Part shown: in pieces, positions 24,813 to 33,792 of the stretch
Position numbering within the stretch: position 1 is the stretch's first letter
Layout: the number at the start of each line of letters is the position of its first letter
Assembly: GCF_003347515.1 (NCBI RefSeq)
Contig: NZ_QEII01000271.1
Coordinates: 1 to 54,700 of the forward strand
DNA length: 54,700 nucleotides
Reading direction: 5' to 3'
From: Rhodoferax ferrireducens
GTDB taxonomy: Bacteria > Pseudomonadota > Gammaproteobacteria > Burkholderiales > Burkholderiaceae_C
The notes under the pieces: generated by a model
What the model was told of the DNA's origin: nothing
Seen by the model: only the letters and a program-made list of their open reading frames with translations
Databases searched by the model: none
Program-made: the position numbers and the translations under genes

Positions 24813-25439
24813 ATGAGTTTGATACCTAAAAAGGGCACGGTTTACGTGGTGGACGACGACGAAGCGGTCCGCGACTCGCTTCAATGGCTGCTGGAAGGCA
24901 AGGACTACCGCGTTCGCTGCTTTGAATCCGCCGAGTCATTTTTGAGCCGCTACGACGCGCGCGAGGTGGCTTGTCTGATTGTGGACATCCGCATGGGCGG
25001 CATGACCGGCCTTGAGTTGCAAAGCCGCCTGATCGAGGCCCACTCACCGCTACCCATCGTGTTCATCACCGGCCACGGCGACGTGCCCATGGCCGTGGAC
25101 ACCATGAAAAAAGGCGCGATGGACTTCATCCAGAAGCCGTTCAAGGAAGACCAATTGCTGGCGCTGGTGGAACGCATGCTGGACCAGGCCAAAGACTCCT
25201 TTGCCGAGCACCAGAGCGCAGCCAGCCGTGGCGTGCTCATGGCCCGCCTGACGCTGCGCGAAGCGCAGGTGCTGGAGCGCATTGTGGCCGGGCGCCTGAA
25301 CAAGCAGATTGCCGACGATCTGGGCATCAGCATCAAGACGGTGGAGGCGCACCGCGCCAACATCATGGAAAAGCTCAACGCCAATACCGTGGCGGATCTC
25401 CTGAAAATTGCTTTGGGACAAGCCGCCGCCAAAGCCTGA
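24813..25439 (+). CDS. FixJ-family response regulator
   Basis: 208 residues. Receiver domain 8-125 has acidic pocket VVDDDEAVRD, phospho-acceptor Asp58 (LIVDIRMGG), the FITGHGDV switch region and Lys in QKPFKE. A LuxR-type helix-turn-helix occupies 140-205 (LTLREAQVLERIVAGRLNKQIA, in parts, then KTVEAHRANIMEKL). It starts 3 bp after the kinase stop and is followed by a terminator at 25465-25495, so the two genes form a closed operon. Targets are not shown by the sequence; neighbouring divergent aceEF-lpdA is a candidate. Confidence 0.95.
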   Translation: MSLIPKKGTVYVVDDDEAVRDSLQWLLEGKDYRVRCFESAESFLSRYDAREVACLIVDIRMGGMTGLELQSRLIEAHSPLPIVFITGHGDVPMAVDTMKKGAMDFIQKPFKEDQLLALVERMLDQAKDSFAEHQSAASRGVLMARLTLREAQVLERIVAGRLNKQIADDLGISIKTVEAHRANIMEKLNANTVADLLKIALGQAAAKA

Positions 25440-25440
25440 C

Positions 25441-25466
25441 GCTACTTAATTTATAGCTATCTACGC
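25441..25466 (+). repeat. GCTAC-type hairpin repeat (copy 4)
   Basis: GCTA-CTTAATTTA-TAGC followed by TATCTACGC, one base after the response regulator stop codon and joined to the terminator stem. Confidence 0.6.
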
Positions 25467-25495
25467 CCGCCCAGTAAGCACTAGCGGGCTTTTTT
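25465..25495 (+). terminator. Intrinsic terminator after the two-component operon
   Basis: GCCCGC (25465-25470) pairs with GCGGGC (25484-25489) and is followed by six T residues. The loop is 13 nt. It separates the response regulator gene from folD. Confidence 0.75.
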
Positions 25496-25513
25496 ACTTG
25501 TGGAATTGAAACT

Positions 25514-26377
25514 ATGACAACCCAACAACGTGGCCAACTCATTGATGGCATCGCCCTCTCCGCCCGCCTGCGCGCGGACGTCGCCACCCGTGTGCTGGCA
25601 CTCAAGGCCCGCGGCGTCACGCCCGGCCTGGCGGTCATTCTGGTGGGTGAAGACCCGGCCAGCGCCGTCTACGTGCGCAACAAGGTCAAAGGCTGTTCGG
25701 ATACCGGTGTTCACTCGATCTTTGAGAAGTTCGACGCCACCCTGTCGGAGGTCGAGCTGCTGGCACGCATCGCCGCGCTCAATGTGGACCCGAGCATCCA
25801 CGGCATTCTGGTGCAGATGCCTTTGCCCAAACACATCAACCCGCACAAAGTGATTGAAGCCATTTCCACCGCCAAAGACGTGGACGGCTATGCCACCTTG
25901 AGCGCCGGTGAATTGATGACTGGCCAGCCCGGCTTTCGACCCTGCACGCCCTATGGCTGCATGAAACTGATCGAGAGCACCGGCCTCGATTTGCGCGGCA
26001 AACACGCGGTCGTCATTGGCCGCAGCAACACCGTGGGCAAACCGATGGCGCTGTTGCTGCTGCAAGCCAACGCCACGGTCACCGTTTGCCATAGCGCCAC
26101 CACCGACATCGGTTACCACACCCGACAGGCCGACGTGATCGTCGCGGCGGTCGGCAAGCGCAATGTGCTGACGGCCGACATGGTCAAGCCCGGCGCGGTG
26201 GTCATCGACGTCGGCATGAACCGCAACGACGAAGGCAAGCTGTGTGGTGACGTGGACTTTGCCGGTGTCAAGGAAGTAGCCAGCTTCATTACCCCGGTGC
26301 CCGGTGGGGTCGGTCCCATGACCATTACGATGTTGCTGGTCAACACCCTTGAAGCCGCCGAACGCGCCGCAAAATAA
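25514..26377 (+). CDS. folD: Methylenetetrahydrofolate dehydrogenase / methenyltetrahydrofolate cyclohydrolase
   Basis: A bifunctional one-carbon enzyme of normal length (287 residues). Landmarks: YVRNKVKGC with the catalytic Lys, [36 protein letters not shown], and the NADP-binding [15 protein letters not shown]. The final block is [18 protein letters not shown]. It is followed by prlC after 6 bp, so the two are probably cotranscribed. Confidence 0.98.
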   Translation: MTTQQRGQLIDGIALSARLRADVATRVLALKARGVTPGLAVILVGEDPASAVYVRNKVKGCSDTGVHSIFEKFDATLSEVELLARIAALNVDPSIHGILVQMPLPKHINPHKVIEAISTAKDVDGYATLSAGELMTGQPGFRPCTPYGCMKLIESTGLDLRGKHAVVIGRSNTVGKPMALLLLQANATVTVCHSATTDIGYHTRQADVIVAAVGKRNVLTADMVKPGAVVIDVGMNRNDEGKLCGDVDFAGVKEVASFITPVPGGVGPMTITMLLVNTLEAAERAAK

Positions 26378-26383
26378 GCACTT

Positions 26384-28423
26384 ATGAACAACCCCCTGCT
26401 TTCTTTTGACGATCTTCCCCTGTTTGACCGGATCGCCCCCGAACACGTCGCGCCGGCCATTGAGCAATTGCTCACTCAGGCCAATACGGCGTTGGAGACC
26501 GTGACAGCGCCCGATTTTCCGGCAAGCTGGACCGACATTGCGAGTGTGCTGGATGTCTCCACTGAGAAACTGGGGCGCGCCTGGGGTGTTGTGAGCCACT
26601 TGAACAGCGTGGCCGACACACCCGAGCTACGCGCCGCTTATAACGAAGCCCTGCCCAAGATCACCGAATTCTTCACCCGACTGGGGGCGGACGAACGTCT
26701 GTATGCCAAGTACAAGGCGATTGACCTGGCCACACTCAACGCCGAGCAACGCCAGGCCCATAAGAACGCCATGCGCAATTTTGTGCTGGGCGGCGCGGAA
26801 CTGGTGGGGGCCGACCGCGAGCGTTTTGCCGCCATTCAGGAGCGCCAGGCCGAGCTGGGCCAGAAGTTCAGCGAGAACGCGCTGGATGCCACCGACGCCT
26901 TTGCCTACTACGCCGATGCTTCAGAGCTGGACGGCGTGCCGGATGATGTGAAGCAGGCCGCCTTGGCCGCGGCCAAAGCAGAGAACAAGGAAGGTTACAA
27001 GCTCACGCTGAAAATGCCGTGCTACCTGCCGGTGATGCAGTTTGCCCGCAGCAGTGCCCTGCGCGAAAAACTGTATCGCGCCTACGTGACCCGTGCCTCC
27101 GACCAGGCCGACACCGAGACCCGCAAGTTCGACAACTCCGCCCTGATTGCCGAGATGCTGGCCCTGCGGCTGGAAGAAGCCAAACTGCTGGGTTATCGCA
27201 ACTTTGGTGAACTCTCCGTCGTTCCCAAAATGGCCGAGTCGCCAGAGCACGTCATCACCTTTTTGCGCGACCTCGCCACCAAGGCGCGCCCGTTCGCCGA
27301 GAAAGACCTGGCCGACCTGCGCGAGTTTGCAGTGCAACCGCTGAACCTGCCGAATCCACAAGCTTGGGACTGGCCGTATGTGAGCGAAAAACTCAAGGAA
27401 GCGCGCTACGCCTTCAGCGAGCAGGAAGTCAAACAGTACTTCCCGGCGCCCAAGGTCTTGGCCGGTCTGTTCAAGATTGTCGAAACGCTGTTTGACGTGA
27501 ACATCAAAAAAGACACGGCCCCGGTGTGGAACCCCGGTGTCGAGTTCTTCCGCATTGAGCGCGCCAGCAGTCTGGTCGGCCAGTTCTATCTGGACCCGTC
27601 AGCCCGCACCGGCAAACGCGGCGGCGCGTGGATGGACGACGTGCGAACCCGCTGGTTGCGCCCCGACACGCACCAGCTGCAAACGCCGGTGGCCCATCTG
27701 GTCTGCAACTTCGCAACCGGCGTGGACGGCAAACCCGCCTTGCTGACGCACGACGATGTCACCACGCTGTTTCACGAATTCGGCCACGGATTGCATCACC
27801 TGCTGACACAGGTCAATGAACACGACGTGTCAGGCATCAGCGGCGTGGAGTGGGACGCGGTGGAATTGCCCAGCCAGTTTATGGAAAACTTCTGCTGGGA
27901 ATGGGACGTTCTGCGCCACATGACCGCGCATGTGGAGACCGGCGAGCCGCTGCCGCGCGCGCTGTTCGACAAGATGCTGGCCGCCAAGAACTTCCAGAGC
28001 GGCATGCAGACCCTGCGCCAAATCGAGTTTTCACTGTTCGACATGCTGCTGCACACAGCCCACGACCCTGCGCAGGACTTGATGCCTCTGCTGAATCAGG
28101 TTCGCGCCGAAGTGGCGGTGCTGCAGCCGCCAGAATGGAGCCGCACGGCCCACACCTTCAGCCATATTTTTGCCGGCGGCTATGCTGCCGGTTACTACAG
28201 CTATAAATGGGCAGAGGTGCTGAGCGCCGATGCCTACGCCGCCTTTGAGGAAACCGTAGGCAGCGACGGCTTGCCCAATGTCGAGACTGGCAGAAAATAC
28301 CGCCAGGCTATTCTGGAAGCCGGTGGCAGCCGCCCCGCCATTGAGTCGTTCAAGGCTTTTCGCGGGCGTGAACCAAGTCTGGAAGCCTTGCTGCGCCATC
28401 AGGGCATGTCTGAACCAAAGTGA
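26384..28423 (+). CDS. prlC: Oligopeptidase A (M3 family zinc metallopeptidase)
   Basis: A cytoplasmic thimet-type oligopeptidase that degrades short peptides, including cleaved signal peptides. 679 residues is the family length. The zinc motif HEFGH lies at residues 464-468 (LFHEFGHGLHHLL) with the downstream Glu ligand in SGVEWDAVELPSQF. The C-terminal block FSHIFAGGYAAGYYSYKWAEVL is characteristic. It starts 6 bp after folD. Confidence 0.97.
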   Translation: MNNPLLSFDDLPLFDRIAPEHVAPAIEQLLTQANTALETVTAPDFPASWTDIASVLDVSTEKLGRAWGVVSHLNSVADTPELRAAYNEALPKITEFFTRLGADERLYAKYKAIDLATLNAEQRQAHKNAMRNFVLGGAELVGADRERFAAIQERQAELGQKFSENALDATDAFAYYADASELDGVPDDVKQAALAAAKAENKEGYKLTLKMPCYLPVMQFARSSALREKLYRAYVTRASDQADTETRKFDNSALIAEMLALRLEEAKLLGYRNFGELSVVPKMAESPEHVITFLRDLATKARPFAEKDLADLREFAVQPLNLPNPQAWDWPYVSEKLKEARYAFSEQEVKQYFPAPKVLAGLFKIVETLFDVNIKKDTAPVWNPGVEFFRIERASSLVGQFYLDPSARTGKRGGAWMDDVRTRWLRPDTHQLQTPVAHLVCNFATGVDGKPALLTHDDVTTLFHEFGHGLHHLLTQVNEHDVSGISGVEWDAVELPSQFMENFCWEWDVLRHMTAHVETGEPLPRALFDKMLAAKNFQSGMQTLRQIEFSLFDMLLHTAHDPAQDLMPLLNQVRAEVAVLQPPEWSRTAHTFSHIFAGGYAAGYYSYKWAEVLSADAYAAFEETVGSDGLPNVETGRKYRQAILEAGGSRPAIESFKAFRGREPSLEALLRHQGMSEPK

Positions 28424-28434
28424 AGGGGTCGATC

Positions 28435-29088
28435 TTGAGAAACACAAGCCATCAAACCAGCCAGAAAATCCGGGTTGTTTGTGCTGCCGTGCTGCTGATG
28501 GCAGGCCAGGCGCAGGCCCAGACGGTCTACCGAGTGGTCGGGCCCGACGGCAAGGTGACCTTCTCCGACAAGCCACCGGCCGCGTCCGAGCAAGCCACGG
28601 CCACGGGCGCTGGCGGCAAGCCACTGGGCAGTGGAGGCACGGCGCTGCCGTTCGAGTTGCGCCAAGTCGCCAGCAAATACCCGGTGACCCTGTACACGTC
28701 CAGCAACTGTGCACCCTGTGGCTCGGGTCGCGCGCTGCTCAGCAGTCGTGGCATCCCCTTTGCCGAGAAGACCGTTAGCACCAGCGAAGATTCCGACGCG
28801 CTGCAACGCATCAGCGGCGAAAGTTCGTTGCCCTTTTTGACCATCGGCGGCCAGCAGATCAAGGGCTACTCGGATGCGGAGTGGACGCAGTTTTTGGACG
28901 CCGCCGGCTACCCGAAAGCTTCGGTCTTGCCCGCCAGCTACCGCGGCCCCGCAGCCACACCCTTGGTTGCGGTGCAAAAACCGGCACCCGCCGCCAAGCC
29001 TGAAGAGACGCAGGCCCCGCGTGCTCCTGCAGCGCCCAGCCGCCCAGCAGTGGCCCCCCCGGCCAATCCGGCAGGCATCACGTTTTAG
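28435..29088 (+). CDS. Secreted glutaredoxin-like protein with DUF4124 domain
   Basis: About 217 residues from TTG 28435, which has an AGGGG ribosome site 6 bp upstream; GTG 28420, overlapping the prlC stop, is the alternative. A signal peptide (VVCAAVLLMAGQAQAQ) is followed by a DUF4124-like segment (VYRVVGPDGKVTFSDKPP). A glutaredoxin domain then spans about 80-150 with redox motif CAPC (SSNCAPCGSGRALL), LPFLTIGGQQIKGY as the cis-Pro region, and a Pro/Ala-rich tail of about 50 residues. Probably periplasmic thiol-disulphide chemistry. Coupled to prlC by position. Confidence 0.85.
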   Translation: MRNTSHQTSQKIRVVCAAVLLMAGQAQAQTVYRVVGPDGKVTFSDKPPAASEQATATGAGGKPLGSGGTALPFELRQVASKYPVTLYTSSNCAPCGSGRALLSSRGIPFAEKTVSTSEDSDALQRISGESSLPFLTIGGQQIKGYSDAEWTQFLDAAGYPKASVLPASYRGPAATPLVAVQKPAPAAKPEETQAPRAPAAPSRPAVAPPANPAGITF

Positions 29089-29127
29089 AACACATATAAC
29101 GTCATTGCGACTTTACAGAAGTGCCGT

Positions 29128-29832
29128 CTAGAAGGTCAGCGTTTTGACGCCACTGACCGTGCCCAGCAGGCAAACCTGGGCTTTCTGGAAGGCGAACACG
29201 CCAACCGTCACCACACCCGGCCACTGGCTGACCTGAGACTCAAAGGCCAGCGGATCGGCAATCTGCAAGCCCGTCACATCCACAATGATCTGGCCGTTGT
29301 CCGTCACCAGGGGCTGGCCGTCTTTCAGGCGGATCTGCGCCTGACCACCCATGGCCGAAAACTGGCGCATCACGCGCTTGGCCGCCATCGGAATCACCTC
29401 GACCGGCAGGGGGAACTTGCCCAGGGTCTGCACCAGTTTGGACTCGTCCGCAATGCAGACAAACTTGCGCGACTGGGCGGCCACGATCTTCTCGCGTGTC
29501 AGTGCCGCGCCGCCGCCCTTGACCATGTTGCCGTGGCCGTCGATCTCATCGGCACCATCGATATAAACCGACAACTCGTCCACATCATTGGAGTCAAACA
29601 CGGGAATGCCCAGCGCCAGCAAACGCTCGGTGCTGGCCACCGAACTGGACACTGCGCCCTTGATCTGGCCCTTCATAGCCGCCAGTGCATCAATAAATTT
29701 ATTGACTGTGGAGCCAGTGCCCACGCCGACAATGTCGCCGGGCACCACGTACTGAAGGGCAGCCTGACCGACCAGGGTTTTGAGTTCGTCTTGTGACAAG
29801 ACGGTGTTGGGCTGGGAATTGAGGTTTGTCAT
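29128..29832 (-). CDS. rpiA: Ribose-5-phosphate isomerase A
   Basis: Interconverts ribose-5-phosphate and ribulose-5-phosphate in the pentose phosphate pathway. 234 residues with the usual landmarks [24 protein letters not shown] and [14 protein letters not shown], plus [11 protein letters not shown]. It is convergent with the glutaredoxin-like gene and divergent from pyrD. Confidence 0.97.
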   Translation of the reverse strand: MTNLNSQPNTVLSQDELKTLVGQAALQYVVPGDIVGVGTGSTVNKFIDALAAMKGQIKGAVSSSVASTERLLALGIPVFDSNDVDELSVYIDGADEIDGHGNMVKGGGAALTREKIVAAQSRKFVCIADESKLVQTLGKFPLPVEVIPMAAKRVMRQFSAMGGQAQIRLKDGQPLVTDNGQIIVDVTGLQIADPLAFESQVSQWPGVVTVGVFAFQKAQVCLLGTVSGVKTLTF

Positions 29833-29890
29833 CTGGGAAAATCGGGTGAGTTAAAGAAGCCAAGTACAAAAACTATTCAGGAATTATCCA

Positions 29891-30964
29891 ATGTCTCTCG
29901 TCCCCTACGCCCTCGCCCGCCCGTTTTTGTTCAGCCTGGACCCGGAGGCGGCCCACGACTTAACGCTGAAATCCCTAGCGGCCGTGCAAGGCACCCCTTT
30001 CCAGCTGGCCTTTTGTGCCGGCCGGGTCGACGACCCGATTGCGCTGGCCGGCCTGACTTTTCCGAACCGGGTCGGCCTGGCCGCCGGGCTGGACAAGAAC
30101 GCCCGCTGCATTGATGGCCTGGGCGCCATGGGCTTCGGCTTCGTCGAAGTCGGCACCGTCACGCCGCTGGCACAGCCGGGCAACCCGAAACCCCGCATGT
30201 TTCGCCTGCCCAAGGCCGAAGCGCTGATCAACCGCCTGGGCTTCAACAACGAGGGCTTGGACGCCTTTGTTGCCAACGTCAAACGTTCCGCCTTGTACCG
30301 GCAACGCCAGAGCGCTGCAGCGACAAAAACGCCGCCGCCGATGCTGCTGGGTCTGAACATCGGCAAGAACGCTGCCACGCCGATTGAAAATGCCACGGAT
30401 GACTATCTGGCCTGCCTGGACGGCGTCTACCCTTACGCCGACTACGTCACCATCAATATCTCCAGCCCCAACACCAAAAATCTGCGCGCGCTGCAAAGCG
30501 ATGAAGCGCTGGATGGCCTGCTGGGCGCCATTGCCCAACGCCGTGAAACGCTGGCCACGCAACACGGCAAACGCACCCCGATCTTCGTGAAGATCGCGCC
30601 GGACCTGGACGAGGCCCAGGTCGGTGTGATTGCTGCCACCTTGAAGCGCCACGGCATGGACGGCGTCATCGCCACCAACACCACGCTGAGCCGGGACGCC
30701 GTCAAGGGACAGGCACATGCCGAGGAAACCGGTGGCCTGTCGGGCGCACCGGTGCTGGCCATGAGCAACCGCATCATCACGCAACTGCGCGCCGCTTTAG
30801 GGACAGGCTATCCCATCATCGGCGTGGGCGGCGTCATGAGCGCGGAGGATGCGGTGAGCAAAATCAAGGCCGGCGCCGATGTGGTGCAAATCTATACGGG
30901 TTTGATCTACAAAGGGCCAGACTTGGTCAAACAGGCCGCAATGCTGATTAAAAATACCGTCTAG
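29891..30964 (+). CDS. pyrD: Dihydroorotate dehydrogenase (quinone), class 2
   Basis: A membrane-associated FMN enzyme of pyrimidine synthesis that passes electrons to quinone. 357 residues. Landmarks: [41 protein letters not shown], the active-site [12 protein letters not shown] with catalytic Ser, FVKIAPDL, and [12 protein letters not shown] with [10 protein letters not shown] for the FMN phosphate. The N-terminal helix ([17 protein letters not shown]) is the class 2 membrane anchor. Confidence 0.98.
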   Translation: MSLVPYALARPFLFSLDPEAAHDLTLKSLAAVQGTPFQLAFCAGRVDDPIALAGLTFPNRVGLAAGLDKNARCIDGLGAMGFGFVEVGTVTPLAQPGNPKPRMFRLPKAEALINRLGFNNEGLDAFVANVKRSALYRQRQSAAATKTPPPMLLGLNIGKNAATPIENATDDYLACLDGVYPYADYVTINISSPNTKNLRALQSDEALDGLLGAIAQRRETLATQHGKRTPIFVKIAPDLDEAQVGVIAATLKRHGMDGVIATNTTLSRDAVKGQAHAEETGGLSGAPVLAMSNRIITQLRAALGTGYPIIGVGGVMSAEDAVSKIKAGADVVQIYTGLIYKGPDLVKQAAMLIKNTV

Positions 30965-31065
30965 CTGCTGGCCGCCCGCCCAAAAAGGCCGTGATATGCT
31001 TGACCCATGTTGTGCAGTCCAGCCCTTACCCCAGCAAACGTCAGCGTTTTGACGGGTGCTGGGAT

Positions 31066-31201
31066 GTCCGCAATTTCGCGGACGATGGACGCACACATGA
31101 TTACCACCATTATGAACACGGCCGCCTGAGCGTCGTTCAGGTGGCCGTTCCGGCTGCCTACTGGTGTATCTCTTTGAACAAACCCAGCACAGGCAGCTGG
31201 G
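31066..31201 (+). promoter_or_regulatory. Candidate attenuator leader of homoserine dehydrogenase
   Basis: Several hairpins precede hom. GTCCGC/GCGGAC is at 31066-31083 and GGCCGCCTGA/TCAGGTGGCC at 31120-31146, covering the end of a Thr/Ile-rich mini-ORF. Two mutually exclusive stems follow: CCGGCTGCCT (31150-31159) with AGGCAGCTGG (31191-31200), or CCCAGC (31183-31188) with GCTGGG (31196-31201). A control peptide plus alternative stems is the layout of thr-type attenuators. No T-run follows the last stem, so control could be at translation instead. Confidence 0.4.
31097..31129 (+). CDS. Possible Thr/Ile-rich leader peptide of hom
   Basis: The mini-ORF reads MITTIMNTAA: three Thr and two Ile among ten residues, the two amino acids that control threonine operons through the ThrL peptide in enterobacteria. 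Its stop lies in the stem of a downstream hairpin, and hom begins 95 bp further on. The ribosome site is weak (GATGGA). The call rests on composition and position. Confidence 0.4.
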   Translation: MITTIMNTAA

Positions 31202-31224
31202 GTCTCAACTGTTCGGAGAGTTTT

Positions 31225-32601
31225 ATGTACCAAGATCTTCATGCAAGTTTTGCTGTTCGCAACCATGGCAGTGTTGCGCCCTCGCAAGTCGACCCCCCGC
31301 TGCGTGTCGGCCTGCTCGGCCTGGGCACCGTGGGCGCAGGCACCTACCGCGTCCTGCAACGCAACGCGAATCTGATTGCAGCCCGATCCGGCCGACGCAT
31401 CGAGATAGCCATGGTCGCCGTGCGCAACCTGGCCCGCGCCGCCAGCCTGGTGGACCGCGACGCCGTGCTGGTGGATGACCCGTTTCAAGTCGTCAACCAC
31501 CCGGACATTGACGTAGTGGTCGAGGTGATTGGCGGCACGACGATCGCCAAGGAACTGGTGCTGCAGGCGATCGCCAATGGCAAGCACGTGGTCACTGCCA
31601 ACAAGGCCCTGCTGGCCTTGCACGGCAGCGAGATTTTTGCCGCAGCCCAGGCACAGGGCGTGGTGGTGGCCTATGAAGGTGCGGTGGCGGTCAGCATCCC
31701 CATCATCAAGGCCCTGCGCGAAGGCATGACTGCGAACCGCATCGAATGGATCGCCGGCATCATCAACGGCACCACCAACTACATCCTCTCGGAAATGAAG
31801 ACCAAGGGCGCGAGTTTTGCCGACGCCTTGGCCGATGCCCAGCGCCTGGGCTTTGCGGAGGCCGACCCCGCGTTCGATGTGCAGGGCACAGACGCCGCGC
31901 ACAAACTCACGCTGCTGGCATCCAATGCGTTTGGCGTGCCCACCCGGTTTGACAAGGTCCATGTCGAGGGCATCGCCCAACTGGAGTCAGCAGATATTGC
32001 CTTTGCCGAACGCCTGGGCTACCGCGTCAAGCTACTGGGCATTGCCAAACGCGGCGCGCAGGGCCTGGAGCTGCGCGTACACCCCACGCTGATCGCCGCC
32101 GACCATCTGTTGGCGCACGTCAACGGTTCCATGAACGCCGTGATGGTGAAGAGCGACGCCGCCGGTGTCACCCTGTACTACGGCGCCGGTGCGGGCTCCG
32201 AGCAGACGGCCTCTGCCGTCATTGCCGACCTGGTGGATTTGTGCCGCACAGCCGACACATCCCACCGGCATCGGGTGCCCTATCTCGCATTTCAACCCAC
32301 TGCCATGGTGGACTTAGCCGTGGCCGCCATTGCCGATGTGGTGAGCCGTTACTACCTGCGGCTGGACGTTGCCAGCCAGACGCGTACCGTACCGAAAATT
32401 CTGGGCCATTTGGCAGAGGCCGGTGTGCGGGTGCAACAACTGGAAGTCTTTGACCATCCCAGCGACCAGGCGTTGAACGCCATGGTGCTGCTCACCGACC
32501 CGACACAAGAGCATGTGCTGCGCGGCGCGCTGGCTGCGTTGGAGCTGTGGCCCTCGGTGATGGGTTTTGTGAAAACGATCCGCATGGAGCATCTGGACTG
32601 A
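31225..32601 (+). CDS. hom: Homoserine dehydrogenase
   Basis: NAD(P)-dependent reduction of aspartate semialdehyde to homoserine, the branch point to threonine and methionine. 458 residues from ATG 31225 with GGAGAG upstream; the frame is open to 30991, but that part overlaps the hairpin leader. Landmarks: nucleotide-binding GLLGLGTVGAGTYRVL, TANKALLALHG, YEGAVAVSIPIIKAL, INGTTNYILSEM and EADPAFDVQGTDAAHKL. A C-terminal ACT-type regulatory domain occupies about 375-450 (RLDVASQTRTVPKILGHLAE). thrC, often next to hom, is not adjacent, so this may be a second copy in the genome (inference). Confidence 0.95.
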   Translation: MYQDLHASFAVRNHGSVAPSQVDPPLRVGLLGLGTVGAGTYRVLQRNANLIAARSGRRIEIAMVAVRNLARAASLVDRDAVLVDDPFQVVNHPDIDVVVEVIGGTTIAKELVLQAIANGKHVVTANKALLALHGSEIFAAAQAQGVVVAYEGAVAVSIPIIKALREGMTANRIEWIAGIINGTTNYILSEMKTKGASFADALADAQRLGFAEADPAFDVQGTDAAHKLTLLASNAFGVPTRFDKVHVEGIAQLESADIAFAERLGYRVKLLGIAKRGAQGLELRVHPTLIAADHLLAHVNGSMNAVMVKSDAAGVTLYYGAGAGSEQTASAVIADLVDLCRTADTSHRHRVPYLAFQPTAMVDLAVAAIADVVSRYYLRLDVASQTRTVPKILGHLAEAGVRVQQLEVFDHPSDQALNAMVLLTDPTQEHVLRGALAALELWPSVMGFVKTIRMEHLD

Positions 32602-32876
32602 AGGCGCAGGTATCATCGCGCCTCGCACCCCAACACCTTCTGTGCTGTTGGCTGCCACTACGAGCAAACTGAGGCAACCCATGCACCGAGCCGCCTGGCC
32701 TCCATTGACGATTAGCTGAACGCATATTGCTGCCGTGCACTTGGTGCACCTGGCCAGCATGCTGCCTCTTGGCCTGCGCGAGCACGCTCGCACGGGCCAC
32801 CTGGCTATGCCCGAAATTCGCCGACGCATTACGCCGGACCGGGTGAAGCCGTTTGCTTTTTCTTTTGGATACCCCC
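32602..32876. other. Intergenic region between hom and proline dehydrogenase gene
   Basis: No recognised gene or RNA. TGCACTTGGTGCAC at about 32734 is a small palindrome. The stretch is GC-rich and may contain the promoter of the proline dehydrogenase gene, but no clear -35/-10 pair was found. Confidence 0.4.
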
Positions 32877-33785
32877 ATGCAACTCCTCAATACTTGGGTG
32901 GCCCGCGCCATCCCTTGGATCCCTCGCACACTGGTTCAAAAAATCTCGCGTCGTTATATCGCTGGTGACAGCCTCGCCGAGGCCGTTGTACGCATCCGCC
33001 ACCTGAATGCAGTGGGCTACCGTGCCACGGTCGACGTGCTGGGTGAAACCGTTTCTACTTTGCAAGAGGCGCAAAACACTGCGGACGAATACATCCGGGT
33101 GCTGAATGCCATTCAGACCCATAACCTGAATGCGACCATTTCTGTCAAGCCCACCGCGATGGGTTTGCTACTGGACCTGCCGCAATGTGAACAGATGCTG
33201 GAGCGACTTCTCGAATCCGCCAAACTCCACACTAGCTCAGTTTGTATTGACATGGAGGATGTCAGCTGCACACAAGCGGAAATCGATTTATTTCAGCGGC
33301 TCAAGGCGCGCCATGGCAACGTCAGCCTGGCATTGCAGTCCTACTTGCGGCGCACCGACCAGGACCTGGAGACACTCTTGCGTGATAGCAGCGAGTTGCG
33401 TATCTGCAAGGGCATCTATCTGGAAGATTCGTCACACCTGGTGATGGATGCCTCGCGTGACCGTAGCGCCATCAATCCGCATTTCCTTCGCCATGTTGCG
33501 CGCTGCTTTGCAATGGAAGTGTTTGTGGCCATTGCCACGCACGACACCGAGCTTATCGACCAAACCATCGCGCTTGCCCGCAGCAGCGGCGTAGACCCAT
33601 CGATGTTTGAGTTCCAAATGCTGCTGGGCGTGTGCGAACCCCTGCGCGACAAACTGTTGCAGATGGGGTTTGGCGTACGCATCTATGTTCCCTACGGAAA
33701 AGACTGGTACGGCTACAGCACGCGCAGGCTCAAAGAGAATCCCCGTATCGCCGGCCACATTTTGAAATCACTGATCCACCGCTGA
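32877..33785 (+). CDS. Proline dehydrogenase (monofunctional PRODH)
   Basis: An FAD enzyme that oxidises proline to pyrroline-5-carboxylate with electrons to quinone. About 302 residues from ATG 32877 (MQLLNTW); an upstream TTG at 32853 is possible. The TIM-barrel landmarks of PRODH are seen: VDVLGETV, SVKPTAMG, CIDMEDVS, LRICKGIYLE and the C-terminal signature RIYVPYGKDWYGYSTRRLKENP given here in two parts (RIYVPYGKDWYGY, STRRLKENP). It is much shorter than PutA, and no P5C dehydrogenase is adjacent. It converges on the LhgO-like gene with an 8-bp gap. Confidence 0.93.
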   Translation: MQLLNTWVARAIPWIPRTLVQKISRRYIAGDSLAEAVVRIRHLNAVGYRATVDVLGETVSTLQEAQNTADEYIRVLNAIQTHNLNATISVKPTAMGLLLDLPQCEQMLERLLESAKLHTSSVCIDMEDVSCTQAEIDLFQRLKARHGNVSLALQSYLRRTDQDLETLLRDSSELRICKGIYLEDSSHLVMDASRDRSAINPHFLRHVARCFAMEVFVAIATHDTELIDQTIALARSSGVDPSMFEFQMLLGVCEPLRDKLLQMGFGVRIYVPYGKDWYGYSTRRLKENPRIAGHILKSLIHR

Positions 33786-33792
33786 TGGTTAT

